In this document: one piece after another, positions 1 to 10,480 of the stretch
Layout of the letters: each line of letters starts with the position of its first letter
Numbering within the stretch: the stretch's first letter is position 1
Assembly (NCBI RefSeq): GCF_002234675.1
Contig: NC_019862.2
Location: forward strand, 24,796,160-24,860,159
Direction: 5' to 3'
Length of the DNA: 64,000 nucleotides
Source of the DNA: Oryzias latipes
Lineage: Eukaryota; Chordata; Actinopteri; Beloniformes; Adrianichthyidae
The notes under the pieces: model-generated
Seen by the model: the letters and a program-made list of their open reading frames with translations, nothing else
What the model was told of the DNA's origin: nothing
Database searches by the model: none
Program-made: the position numbers and the translations under genes

Positions 1-1000
1 AATGACTGCAGAGGTCAAGGTCAAGTTTCCAGATGACCTGCTGATGGCTGCTGACCAGGACTTCTCTTTGCTTTAGGCTTTGTTAGATCTGACAGCTGTG
101 AATGAAATGTTCAAACAAAGGAGCATGCAATTGATCTGAGTTGTGTAGAATACTTGAAACCGCTGTTGTGCACAGACTTTTCCCTTAGCCATGCCTTTAT
201 CCCTCACTGAGGCACACACACATGCACACACAAACGCATATAGTATGTGTCCTCTGCAGGATTCTGATTCCACTTTAGACTGATTGTGTTTTTAATCTGG
301 TCTCTCCTTCTCCTCTAAAGATTGGGGAAATAGAAATCAATACCCTGTAGCAGATGATCAAGCAGCCTCTAAATTGCAGAAGGTGAATGTATGTTGGTTG
401 TGGTGGGGGTGGGGGTCTGGACTCAGCAGCCTTTCGTAAAAAGCTAGAGGATATAACAAAAAAACAGAGGGAGGTCATAGGTTCAGATGAAGATCACAGG
501 CAGGAAAGCCAGGTGTTTACTCTGTGTGCTGCCATGATGCTCATGCAACAAATCTAAGCTCTGAACACATTGACACAAGGCTCTGTCATCAACCATGAAT
601 CTGATGCTCGCTTCAGTGGAGACTGGCTGGCACCTGTCCAAGAAGCAGTAACCACCCCAGATAAATTCAGAGTTACCTCCTGAACGCCACACAACAAACG
701 TGTACATCTCCTGAACAGATGAAGACACTAAAGTTCAAACATCTCATTGAGAAAGTAACAGATGTAAACAAAACAATTCCTTTTTAGGATTCAAACATTT
801 TTGTAATTCAAGCAAACAAAACAAAAAAATGTACTTGCATTGATGGGTGTTTTGATTTTAAATGTGGTCTGTCTTTTAATTATCAAAGATTAAAAAAGAA
901 AACTGAGTTTTGACACACTAGATTATCATATAGTATTATTGTTATACATAAAAACACTTTCATGTACCATTTGTTTGTTGTCTACAATCTTTTATTTACT
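1..1000. other. Anonymous AT-rich DNA, no gene seen
   Basis: I see no splice-bounded coding exon, RNA gene or classifiable repeat here. The open frames are short, mutually overlapping and without recognisable domains. A short CA-rich stretch lies near 215-235. Confidence 0.5.
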
Positions 1001-1185
1001 TTCTCTTTGGGAGAAATGAGGTGTTTCTGGATTGTCTTGACTTTTGGAAGAATTTCGTTTTTTTAATCTTGTGTTTATTTGTGAATGTTCTATACTGTCC
1101 TGGACTGTTTTTTTGTTCTTCGTTTTTAAAATTGCCCCCAGAGGACAAATAAAGTGGATTGACAGATTGGTTGATTGACTCACTG
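1000..1185 (+). repeat. Possible LINE 3' tail
   Basis: The stretch ends in a short sequence reading as 'ccccagaggacaaataaag' followed by degenerate gattgattga-like units. A 3' UTR-like segment with AATAAA running into short direct repeats is the usual 3' end of fish non-LTR retrotransposons. No coding part is visible, so the family cannot be named. Confidence 0.4.
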
Positions 1186-1227
1186 AGTGACTGTCTGGTT
1201 GGCTGGTTGGTTGACTGGATGGTTTAA

Positions 1228-1432
1228 CCCTTGTACTATCCTAGGTACTTCAACATTGGGAGTTGGGTCATCGAGACCCACTAGACAGTGCGCTGAACCT
1301 TTTTTCTTTAATGATTTGTGATCTTCACTGGTGTCCATATATAACATGAAATTTTTCCACCTTTATTCACCTTTGTCATGGTAGGGAGAACACGTCAATG
1401 TAAGGGTGGGGTCATCTAAGATAGCGCAAGGG
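1228..1432 (+). mobile_element. TTAA-flanked MITE, copy 1 (piggyBac-like)
   Basis: This 205-bp non-coding element is bounded by TTAA on both sides (1224-1227 and 1433-1436). Its ends are imperfect inverted repeats: it starts CCCTTGTACTATC and ends GATAGCGCAAGGG. Further copies lie at 34715-34913 (opposite orientation), 50314-50518 (opposite orientation) and 51998-52194 (same orientation). A TTAA target duplication with CCC...GGG ends is the hallmark of the piggyBac superfamily. No transposase is encoded, so it must have been moved in trans. The superfamily is an inference from the termini. Confidence 0.8.
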
Positions 1433-1436
1433 TTAA

Positions 1437-2284
1437 ATACTGATGATGTTTGGCTTAGTTTACTTTATATTATTTTTTTATCGGGAGAAAGTAATCTAGA
1501 AAGAACTAGTTTGCTAAATCATAAAATTTTACACACTTCCCCGTAAAGATGGCACAGTAATAAAATTGTAGAGTAATATCAGTGGTAGGGCTTTGATCCA
1601 GGGGTGCTGCAGTTAATTAGGTAAAAGTTCAGTGGAATTAGAGTCCAAAAAGAGTGATAAGTGGACTACCTGAATATATTAATGATCATCCTGCATTGCA
1701 TTCCATTCTCCCAGAGGGCATGAGAAAATTCCATAATGCCACTTTTAGAATTTATAGGCTTAACCTGTTTATGAGTAGAGCAGGACACATCCTTCTGACA
1801 AAGAGATTGATCCCTCTTGGGCTTAAAGAATCATCCTAGGAATCTTTGGAATGTGCTGGAGAAGACTCCCTCATCCTTAATAGATCAGCTTAGTAGAAAA
1901 CCAGTGCAATTCTGGGTGAGAATGAATGTTCAGATATTGCAGACACTTTTCAGAAAGGATGTCAAATTAAGTATGTTCTGAATTAAAGGCTAAGGGTCCC
2001 ACAAAATAGTCAGAGCCACACAGTGAACACAAGCTAATCGGCACGGATGAACACATTTGTTCCACTAGTCAGGCTCCTCTCTGTCCAGCACTTACTGAGC
2101 ACAAGAACTGAGGCTTTAGCCAAAATATTGTTTTCCCCTCTCACACAGAGGGTAGAAGAACTTTTTTTTACTGCTTTTCCATTCGTAAAAAAGAAGCTGT
2201 GTAAAAAACTATACAAAGAAAAGTGTTTTATATTTTCTACTAAAGTAATTCTTGCTGATTTCAATGTTTTTTGTTGTCTTTAAA
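1437..2284. other. Unassigned DNA with one GC-richer stretch
   Basis: There is no supported gene. The stretch 1640-2000 has slightly more complex, less AT-biased sequence than its surroundings, and an open frame of 61 codons at 1654-1839. It has no recognisable domain, and I cannot tell whether it is an old repeat, a decayed exon or neutral DNA. Confidence 0.4.
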
Positions 2285-2920
2285 GACCCTCTTTGATGGA
2301 AATTGTGTTTTTGGTGTTTCTAACATGTTCTTGGGCATTTCTCTGATGATGGAGGACATATTTTAAGAAAATTAAGCTCAAAATCATACTTCTGCGTATT
2401 TCTTTATTCAAATCCTTGTTAATCCAGAGTGGGAAAAAATGCTGTTGAAAAAAGCTAATACTTGTGACGTAAAATCTACAATTGGCAGGCCACAAGCTCT
2501 CTGCTCTGCACCATTCTGATATAGACGACTAGATCCGTGTCTGTCTTTATTTTCCTCGTCTGAGCTGACATCTGTATCAAAACTGTATGGCTGGATAGCT
2601 CCAATATTGCTCACTATTTTTGCTGCAACTTGGTAAAATTAGGTTTGGGCTGTGAGGGGCTGCAAGCTAGCGGGATTGTAAACGTGTGACTGATTGTAAA
2701 TAGATGAGTGAAGCGAAATGGGTGCAGGGTTGCTCCACACAAACAGTCTCACCCACAACTCAGAGAGAAAAATTTCTAATGAACTCCTATACCACCAGAA
2801 ATTATGTTCTTGAAAATGTCAAAGTTTTGTTGATTTGGGCCAAATATGGCACAATCATAATTAAAAGACCATTGAGAATGGTTTTACAATAGATGAAAGA
2901 TGATTGGAGCGGGACTTTAA
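2285..2920 (-). repeat. Unclassified interspersed repeat family A, copy 1
   Basis: Read on the minus strand, this copy begins with AAAGTCC-like sequence at 2920. It runs through a 'ggtcttttaat' block, a 'gagctatccag' block (about 2595 on the plus strand) and a 'tcctccatcat' block (about 2350). The same ordered blocks occur at 13865-14400, 28553-28940 and 49612-50200 on the plus strand, and a fragment lies at 27830-27905. No transposase, tRNA-like head or clear terminal inverted repeat was seen. It is probably a non-autonomous DNA element or an old retroposon. Confidence 0.6.
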
Positions 2921-3854
2921 CTACTTTTCTGGCCAAAGACACACGACATGGGGTGTTTGTTTAATTGGCATCTCGACTTTGGAGAATTATTCCCCATGTT
3001 CAGCAATTGGTATCATGTCAGAATCGGCTTCAGCTCTGTGGTGGCACAGACTGCCAGGAGTTGAGTGCCTTTATGTGAATGATACCATTTCTGCAAAGAC
3101 ATGAGAACAGAAGCAGCAAAGGGAAAAAGAGCAAAAAGCAAGCCTTTTTGGCCATTGTCGAACATGATATACAAAAGAGAGGATGTTAAAAAAACATTTA
3201 CACCAGATGTTTGAGATTTAAGCTCGAGCTATTTTACTTTCAAGTCATCCATGTAAAATTGTGTAAAACATTAATTCAATCCCTGATCTGATGCTATAAA
3301 TATCCGTTAGTGCCTGGTTGCTGTGATTAGATCAAATGAGGATAAATGTGAGACTTTCTGAAGACAGAACAATGACAGGAGTTAGTGACAGCTCCTGAGA
3401 AACAGATCAGGTAAACATCAAATAAACCTGATAAACATCCAGAGATCAGATGGCATTTTATTGCATCTGAAATGGTTTCTAAAAATGAGACACCACTAAA
3501 CAAAAACCTACAGAACAGTTTCCAATGACGGAGTCTGATTGGAGCAAATACATCTCTGCAGTCCTGACTGAGAAGACATCGAGCCCAGTCTTAGAGCTTC
3601 TCTGATCATGTTTTCAAACCATTCAAAGCATCTTCCATGATTCAGACTAGCTAGTCCTATCTGTGTATGTGAACATTCATTTTGAGTATTTGAAGATGTA
3701 AAGGAGAACATTGGAAAGAGCTATTCCAACTTTGCACCTCCTACAGCTTCAAGTTTCTTTTAATCGAAGATTATTAATAAATAGTCTCTCAGTCCCTCGG
3801 TTGATTGACCTCTTTGTGTTCACTGCAGACGTGCACTGATGCTGTTCCAGGTTT
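2921..3854. other. Unassigned intergenic DNA
   Basis: No coding exon, RNA gene or classifiable repeat was recognised in this stretch. Confidence 0.45.
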
Positions 3855-4110
3855 ACCTACTGGTGCAGAGGTAGAGGGGTCAACCTCTTATCAGATGAAT
3901 TCCCGCTCTTTGTGTCAAAGTGCCCTTGGGCGAGACACTGAACCCCATGTTGTTCCTGGTGGTTAAAGGTTGGCATCAATGGAGCCTCCATCAGCGTGTG
4001 AATGTGTGTGCGTGCATAGGTGAATAGGGCTGTGACTGTAAAGCACTGTAGGCCTTCTAAGAAGGTAGAAAAGTGCTAGATAAGTATACGCCAATTACCT
4101 TTTACTAGTT
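3855..4110 (+). repeat. tRNA-derived SINE, diverged copy
   Basis: This is a diverged relative of the better copy at 20758-21035. Shared landmarks are 'cttgggcgagacactgaac', 'ggttggcatcaatgg', 'tgtgactgtaaagcactg' and the tail 'agtatacgcca'. The tRNA-like head (about 3860-3915) is heavily mutated and its B box is no longer clear. Confidence 0.75.
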
Positions 4111-4204
4111 GAGCACCCAGCACCACCACCTTCCTCACTGAGAAGGCGCAATCACTGATGTGCAGGATCCCTCAGAGGAAAAACACTGGAGTTAAAACAA
4201 TACG

Positions 4205-4290
4205 TTGTTGTTCACCTTTTGGCACATCCCATCAGGGGTCGCCACAGCGTGTCCGCTGTCACTGACTCACATAGGTGGATTGGCAGTGAG
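4205..4290 (-). repeat. Fragment of the SINE family found at 35809-36071
   Basis: The block 'cccatcaggggtcgccacagcg' recurs, with one difference, within 35809-36071. There it belongs to a minus-strand SINE with a tRNA-like head. Here only the tail-proximal part remains. Confidence 0.55.
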
Positions 4291-4440
4291 TTTCCTGTGC
4301 ATCAGTCAGTTAAAGCAAACTGTAAAAGGAATAAAATACATAAAAACGGAGAGAAATGAATATGTTGAAATTACTAAAAGGGAATAAAACAAAAGGTCAA
4401 ATCAAATAAAATTCTTCAATTGATCTTTTATACCTGTCAA

Positions 4441-6620
4441 CATGGCCGGCCCTCCCTATACGCGAATTACGCAGCCGCGTAGGGCCCCCGTCATCACCAG
4501 GGCCCCGAAGTGGCGAAAAAAATGAAATAAAGAAAGACCCAAATCTGGCAACCCATTTCATAGAATTTCCGTACCAACGTGCGCTCTGAATGTTGTGCAA
4601 AAGAAACTTGCCTGCACTTTTGTGATCCCCCCTTCAACACACCTGAACCAATCTGGCAACCCAAATAAGGGCGTCACGCCCCTCTTAGCAACGATTGGTC
4701 AAAATCACTGCATCTGAGCCATACACAGCGTGCATTTACGAGCGCATTTTTGTTTCAATAAAGTTGAGAAAAAGAAAAAAACGAGCACATTTTATCACAC
4801 TGATCAAAACGACAAGACAACTTCATGCCAAAGAGATTTTATCCATCATTAGGAGCTGAAAAAAGATGAACTTCAACATCAATCACAAGGTAAGTTTGGA
4901 GGATGTTGGAGCCGTATTTATACATTATCCTGCCTTTCTGTGCAGCTGCTCAATTTACGTCAAATATCATCGATCCGAGGTGAAGATTGCACATAAACAA
5001 TCCCGTTTGTCGTCATTTCCAATGGAAAACTCGAAAATAATTCTGATATCCAAGTTTCCAAGATCATGAGGTCGGACATGACCTTCTAAAACGGCTAATA
5101 GCAGAGAAAAGTAAATAATGATGATGGTATGGTGGCTGAAATATGTTTTAACTCATGTTATAATCATATTGTTTAATTGTTTTACTAACACATATAGTGC
5201 GTTCTGCATTTTCCGGTTTATGTCATTAAAAAACTGCTGTTTATTATAGCAGGTCAGGTAGTCTGACTTTTTCAACATTGAATGTGTCTTAAAATCTTGC
5301 ATTGGCATGAAATATGGAGAATCAAAACTGCCAAATACAAACAGGAAATAAATGTTCTCATTTATAAATGATAAACAAAATAAATGTACTAATTTTAAAA
5401 TCATGAACATAAAATAATAGATAAAGACGTGTATAAATGCTTATATTTCCATTTATACTCAAATTATTGTTCACATTTATTATTATTAAATGGGTACATT
5501 TTTTTCTTATTTGTATTTTGCAGTTTTGATTCTACATAATGATGATGTTTTGCACAGTTCCGTCTCAGCCGACAGTTTCTTCTGCTCTCATAACTTATTG
5601 GAAGTGGTGCAGCATCCACATCCCAAGATGTTCTTGTCATCACTAAGGATGTCATCTCAGGTAATTTTATAGCATGTAAAGTAATAAAAAAAACAGTGTC
5701 TGCATAACCCCTTATATTTATAAACAGCAGCTGAAGAGTATGGAGTCCCAAGTTCTTCATAATTAAATTAATAAATATCACCTCATGCAAATAGTCACAC
5801 AATAAATCTCTCATAAATGTATAAAAAGATCATGAAATTGTGAAAACCCTGCACACAGATTTTAAACGAGCCATTATTAGTATTCTGCTATAGTTATTTT
5901 ATTAGCTTTATCATTGATTATTCTATAATAATAATTCTTGTTTTTTAGCTGCAGAAGAAACTGCTGTCACCACTTCTACTGTTGAAAGGGAAACATTTGA
6001 CTGTTTGACTTTTCACTGTTTGCTTCTATTGAAGTTATGTATCTCATGTTCCAGAGGCTCCAAGAGAGGCGTGAATGGAAGAGGAGCCGACTGGATCCAA
6101 AATTCCACCTACCGGTACCTCAAATCCAGTTGGTCCAGCTGAATGACCAACCACACTCTCTGATCCAGAAAGAATGGATTTGGTGCAAAGAGGTCCTTTT
6201 CAGACTGAGAAAGACTCTGACTTTCTAAAATCCCCTCATTGAGCTGTTGTGTTCTTTATGTTGGATTGTTTTATTCATATTTGATTTTCTATTAAGTTGC
6301 TGTTTTTATTGACTTGGAGTTTTGTGAATGTCATTTGTTGAGTGCCTAATGTTACATTAAATATATATATCTATATACATTTGTCATTCATTTTTTTTCT
6401 TTGCAATTAAAATTTGTTTGGCACCACTTAATGTGCATCCAACATGCAGGCAATTTACTGTATTCAATTCTTCGGCAGCAACAATAATTCACAAATGTAT
6501 TAATAGAGATATCTCATTTATATTACAACAATAGTTGTGTTTTTTTGGTGCTGCTCATCAGTTAGAGGGCCCACAAATAAAATTTTGCTTAGGGCCCCCA
6601 GAAGACCAGGGCCGGCCCTG
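4441..6620 (+). mobile_element. hAT transposon deletion derivative with transposase N-terminus remnant
   Basis: The element is flanked by an exact 8-bp duplication, CCTGTCAA, at 4433-4440 and 6621-6628. Its ends are inverted (GGCCGGCCCT near the left end, AGGGCCGGCC near the right). An 8-bp duplication with CA...TG ends is diagnostic of hAT. An ATG at 4825 opens MPKRFYPSLGAEKR and then meets a stop. That opening resembles the N-terminus of fish ZMYM1-like hAT transposases (recalled family knowledge). The BED/zinc-finger, catalytic and dimerisation regions are absent or unrecognisable. At 2.18 kb it is shorter than an autonomous element, so it is a non-autonomous derivative. 'Gggcccc' blocks near both ends are subterminal repeats. 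Confidence 0.85.
4825..4869 (+). pseudogene. Remnant of hAT transposase N-terminus
   Basis: The frame encodes MPKRFYPSLGAEKR and ends at TGA. The basic KRFYPS...GAEKRK-type opening is what I know from ZMYM1-like hAT transposases of fish. It lies inside the 4441-6620 element, oriented from the left terminus inward, as expected. It cannot make a functional protein. Confidence 0.55.
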
Positions 6621-6628
6621 CCTGTCAA

Positions 6629-9190
6629 ACCCAGAGGACTTTCACAGAAAAATGACTCTTTTGCCTTCAAAAAATGAAGGCAACATCTTGACTAAAATAA
6701 TAAGCCTCTTATTGCTGACCCATCCCTTTCACCCCCCCCCCCCCCAAAAAAAAAAGAAAAAGAAAAAAGATCCCTTTTCCTTCTTAGAGGTGCAGAAAAA
6801 CATTTTCTGTTTGCAAAATGTGCATTTCTTTGATATTCTAAGTCTAACTTCCAATCTTCCTCACACCTCAACACTGATGAGGTTCAAGGTTGTCCTTGGG
6901 ATAACGAGGCTCCTAAAAGCTCCAGCATGAAGCAGAGAAAACATCTATACCAGGAACAGACATGGAAATGGTCTTCAGGATGAAAAAAACGCCGCAGAGC
7001 AGTCACTTTGGACCAGACAGTGATTACAGCCATCAGCATCAGCAAGAAAAAGAGCAGAACTATGAGGACAGCAATTAGAGAAGAAGAGAGAAAATGGATC
7101 TCTGCTGAGAGAAGCATTACAACAGAGGAGTCCTGATTTATGGGTGGGTGACCACATGGACACCAAGCAGTATTAATTTTCTGGCACCGGTATTAGCTAT
7201 AATGAGGTCACCGGTAATAAAGTCATGTCAGCACTTTGCAGTTCAGGGAGAGAGGCTCCAGAGAATCTGGGAATTAGTAAACATCACCTTGATGCACATG
7301 ACAGCTTGACTTTGGCGTTGTCATCGAGGACACTCAAATCATGTCGTCACTCAGGAGGAGGTGAGTCAATCCTTTAGATGGAACTTCCTCTTCTTCATCA
7401 TCATCCTTATGTAAACATGGTGCCTTCAGTTAGGATTGTGGATGCTGCAGCTCCTGTCCGTCAGTTTCTTGAGAACTCGCCTCGTTAACACAGGATTAAT
7501 CAGCACATTTAGCTCGCCAGCGCCGATCAGATCACTCCTGTTTGTTTTTAGTGAGCTGGGCTAATTGCTGTCATTATTCTGGGCTCTTAAGTCCCCTCTG
7601 CAGGCTCCCTCGCTGGGAGAATGAGTCCAGACAAGTGTCACAGCTCACTACAGTTAGCACTGGAATGAGCCAAGAGCTGCTGGTGTGTGGTTACTGTGCA
7701 GCACTGATCAGCTCGGATCTGCCAAACAACAAACACAAACACAACCCAACCACTTTGTTTACTGACAGTCGATTCACCATTTGTGACAAGTGACATCAAT
7801 ATGTGCTCAATAATGGTTTTCTGAAGTCCTGCAGGGTTCTGGAGGAAAAAATGTCAGCTCAGTCATAGATGTAATCCGTCCAGTCCCTCAACAGCAGTCA
7901 GCTATAAATTAACCAACCTCCTGCCAATCACTGTGGAACGTATTGCCAATGAAATAAAAGGAAATGGAGCACACACAGCAAACTCAAGCAGTTGTGAAGA
8001 AGTCAAACATGCAAATAATGCAGGTTATAGTTTCAACAGAGACATAAAATGGACAGTCCCTCCATAGGAATTGGAAAGCAGTGTTCTCCAAACTTTTTTT
8101 TAGCTCCCAAAGAAACACGAAAGATGCAACGTAACTCTGCAGCTGTCATGAATTCAGAAGAAGGGGCGTTAGTGTTTTGACTCTTTTATTAGCTGCAGTG
8201 TCAAAGATGAAGTGGGAAGCTGTCGCACATAAATATTTGTAGGCTGCACCACCGTAGGTATTGCATTGCAGAAAACTGTCCAATAAATCATGGTTCCTTT
8301 TCTGTCAAGCTGAAGATGAAAATACAAGTTTTAATTCACCTGTCTTCACAAAGCTAATTTGTTTAACAGATTCAAAGCCTCTTGAACAATGATTATTTTT
8401 TAAAGTGTTAACATGTCTGTATTCGAATTTTCAGGGAAAAAGACATCCTTAAAATCTGAGTTTCTTGAAAAGATGAGCATGGAAGGGAAGTGTGTAATAG
8501 CATGCTTGTGTCTTCTTGTGGCCATCTATGAGAAAATGGTTGAATGTGGTCAAAAGTACAGTGAAAAAGTTATAATATCACCAATCATTGAAACCTTCTT
8601 TACTACAGAGGAGTGCAGAGGGATTATTTACTGCAATAAAGTGTTGCAAATTACAATTACCACTAAAGTACTAGCCATCCATTTTTCAATTAAATACTTA
8701 TTAGTACTTGATGATGCAGAGTTTCCCAATTATCTCACATCCTAACATAACAACTTTTTGCAGCTTTGCTAAAAGCTGTGTTTTTTTTTGAGTGTGAAGA
8801 ATATAAGTACAAAAAAATTAGGTAACGTGTACTTGTATGCCATAAAGTTATAGTAAAAATGTATACTTGTAGCATAAAGATTATGTAGCATAAAGATTTG
8901 ACCAGATTAATAGAATTTTTACTTGATTGCTTTTTAACTCCCAGTGTTTATGTTTTACATTTGAGTTGTACCGTGGCATAGTAATAGTACTTAAACCTAA
9001 GTACACACTCATAATTCTCTGTCCAACTCTAACCAACAGGATTTTAAAGCCCCACTCCCTCAAATTTGGGCAAATGAGCTGAACTCTCTGCTAGTATCTG
9101 CCTGGGAGGAAAAGACTGTTTATTTTCCATCAAAGGAAATAAAACATTTTAATAAAAAAATGAAGCGGAGACTTTTGCGCTGTGTTGTTG
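6629..9190. other. Unassigned DNA with a C13/A10 tract
   Basis: A run of C then A at about 6731-6760 is low-complexity sequence. The rest carries no splice-supported coding exon. The longer open frames (for example 8413-8745, 110 codons) are AT-rich and lack recognisable domains. Confidence 0.45.
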
Positions 9191-9237
9191 TTTGTGTGTG
9201 TGTGTTGTGTGTGTGTGTGTGTGGGGGGGGGGGGGGG
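9191..9237 (+). repeat. (GT)n microsatellite followed by a 15-base G run
   Basis: A nearly perfect GT dinucleotide tract runs to about 9222 and passes directly into G15 (9223-9237). Similar GT-to-G junctions occur at 25797-25824. Confidence 0.95.
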
Positions 9238-9959
9238 TCACTGACAAGAAGTAATTATAAAGAGACAACCATAAGCTCCAACAGAGCCTTGATATGCCTC
9301 TGAGCACAAACAAAACTCTGGTTCCCTGAAACTACACAAAAACATATTCCCATCTCATCCCTGCCGCGTGAATAACAATGACAACACCACCAACACCCTT
9401 CCCGTCTCCTCCCCTCACATCATCTGCACCTCCGGGGAAACTTCGTCTTCAAAGAGCAACATGATCAGCATCAAGCTTTTTGAAAAAAGCCCCTCCAAGA
9501 CTGAGGAGAAGAAATCAATCAATCACATAACATTAGATAAAAATGTGTCGACACCCCCAGTAACACAAAAAAACCCAAATCAATTCCAAAACATTGTCCT
9601 GCTGGTGTTGCTGCTGTTGTCAGATCAAACCCTCTGTGATATTTTTTAGAAACGTCACATCTTTCGTGTGAAGCAGAATAGGAGATGCACAACTTTAAGT
9701 TTTTAAAGGAAAAAAAAACAAAAGCAAAACTCTATCACAGTTTTTAGTATAACTAAAAGTATGTTATCTAAAGTAAAGTATAACTTCACTTTTAGACAAT
9801 GTTTATGTGAAGTAGATTTGATTAAACAGAAGCATTTCCAAACAAACTCAATGCTTCAATAAAAACTCGTTACTCCTTACATGCAGTCTGGCTGGTAGAA
9901 AAAAGGAAACGAGAAAATCAGACTGTAGTTTGTGTGGCATTCTATAGGTATTTATGTTT

Positions 9960-10480
9960 CATGGCCACACCCCGTACATGCAACATTTGAACAGTAAGGA
10001 GCCAGTATGTGCACCTTAGTAAAGACTGGTGTGCTGCTACAGCGTCACCCGCACGTCATAAGTGCGTGTTACCAACATTATCCGTTTCATTTTCGTGATG
10101 TCCCTTAAGGTGGCAAACCCCAAGAGAACTGCTAGCAACACTTGCACCTTAAGGTGCAGCCCTTCCTGTCTGTGAGCCTTCTACGGGCCCGGACAATCCA
10201 AGAACCTGCAGGACCCGTACAGGGGTTGACTCCTGCGGGTGAATGTAACAAAGGCATAAGTGGCCACAGGATCTCCACACAAACTATGCTCTGATTGTCT
10301 AATTTCCTCTGTACTTAAGGATTACGCACTTGTCCCTTGAACAGCCCTGGCACGCAATGTGTACTGCGTCTTACCGACTTCACCCTTACTTACCCTTGAG
10401 TGTTGTTTAAGTGTTTGTTACGACCTGCCACCCACCAACATACCTGTAAACACAAAATGTATTCACAGCTCACCAAGCAG
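9960..10480 (+). repeat. Diverged interspersed repeat, family B copy 1
   Basis: The order of blocks 'cacacaaactatgctctgattgtct', 'cttgaacagccctggc', 'ttacccttgagtgttg' and 'gtgtttgttacgacctgcca' is repeated, with many differences, at 61960-62290 in the last podn intron. A short palindrome, GCACCTTAAGGTGC, lies at about 10145-10158. No coding capacity or target-site duplication was recognised. Class unknown. Confidence 0.55.
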
